Source: a virus. From it: a stretch of 20,409 nucleotides of DNA. Each line of letters starts with the position of its first letter. The stretch's first letter is position 1. This document shows, in pieces, positions 20,361 through 20,409 of the stretch. A program made the position numbers and the translations under genes. A model generated the notes under the pieces. That model did no database searches. It was not told the origin of the DNA and worked only from the letters and a program-made list of their open reading frames with translations. The DNA is taken from IMG/VR virus record IMGVR_UViG_3300003790_000039, positions 1-20,409 of that record. One strand, written 5' to 3'.

Positions 20361-20409
20361 ACGTCGGCAGTTTTCAAGACTGCTGGTTTAAACCACTCAC
20401 CCAACTCTC
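20323..20409 (-). tRNA. tRNA-Ser (anticodon UGA), 5' end clipped by the window
   Basis: Minus-strand reading gives a class II tRNA: D-arm GTGAGTGGTTTAAACC, anticodon loop CTTGAAA within CAGTCTTGAAAACTG, a long variable arm CCGACGTGAAAGCGTC, T-arm GTTCGAATC, acceptor ACTCTCC, discriminator G and an encoded CCA. About one 5' nucleotide lies beyond the window edge. Its 3' end faces int. Confidence 0.93.

Overview
The window is most of the right-hand part of an integrated lambdoid (siphovirus-type) prophage in a high-GC proteobacterium. Codon usage, the YdaS-like Cro, the CP76-type CII, the gpA/Nu1-type terminase and the clipped tRNA-Ser suggest a betaproteobacterium (Burkholderiales); this host call is inference. 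The right edge is a tRNA-Ser(UGA) whose 3' end faces the integrase gene and is the likely attachment site. The left edge cuts through the portal gene, so the rest of head and tail lies outside.

From left to right, on the minus strand: portal (partial), gpW-like head-tail connector, a four-gene cargo block (DUF3223/DCL-like protein, SMC-like ATPase, winged-helix middle component, DUF4297-type nuclease), a Mor-like regulator, TerL, TerS, a 48-residue ORF, a possible minor-tail/Z-like protein, a replication initiator, CII and Cro. On the plus strand: CI repressor, a secreted protein coupled to CI, then an early-left operon of small overlapping genes, an HD phosphohydrolase, a C5-cytosine methyltransferase and an AlpA-like excisionase, followed by an AT-rich DUF2971 cargo gene. 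The integrase is on the minus strand.

The immunity region can be read in unusual detail. Six 16-bp sites of the form TACAAA-N4-TTTGTA lie in two triplets, three between cro and cI (O_R) and three downstream of the cI operon (O_L). The O_L triplet overlaps a good sigma70 promoter (TTGACG, 17 bp, TGTAAT) that should drive the plus-strand early operon. CI has an S24 peptidase domain, so RecA-stimulated self-cleavage would induce the prophage.

The most interesting element is the cargo block at about 1733-5650. Its nuclease, small winged-helix protein and SMC ATPase, in that order, match the Lamassu/ABC-three-component anti-phage architecture. The block sits between the terminase/Mor genes and gpW, splitting a normally tight late operon. 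It has lower GC than its neighbours, a DUF3223-like fourth gene, and a perfect CTGT-N8-ACAG LexA-type box upstream of its first gene. This points to a prophage-borne defence system that may be under SOS control. Other leads are an iteron array inside the initiator gene (lambda-like internal origin), a secreted protein expressed with CI, a DUF2971 gene packed against int, and a small plus-strand gene on the path of a putative CII-dependent establishment transcript.
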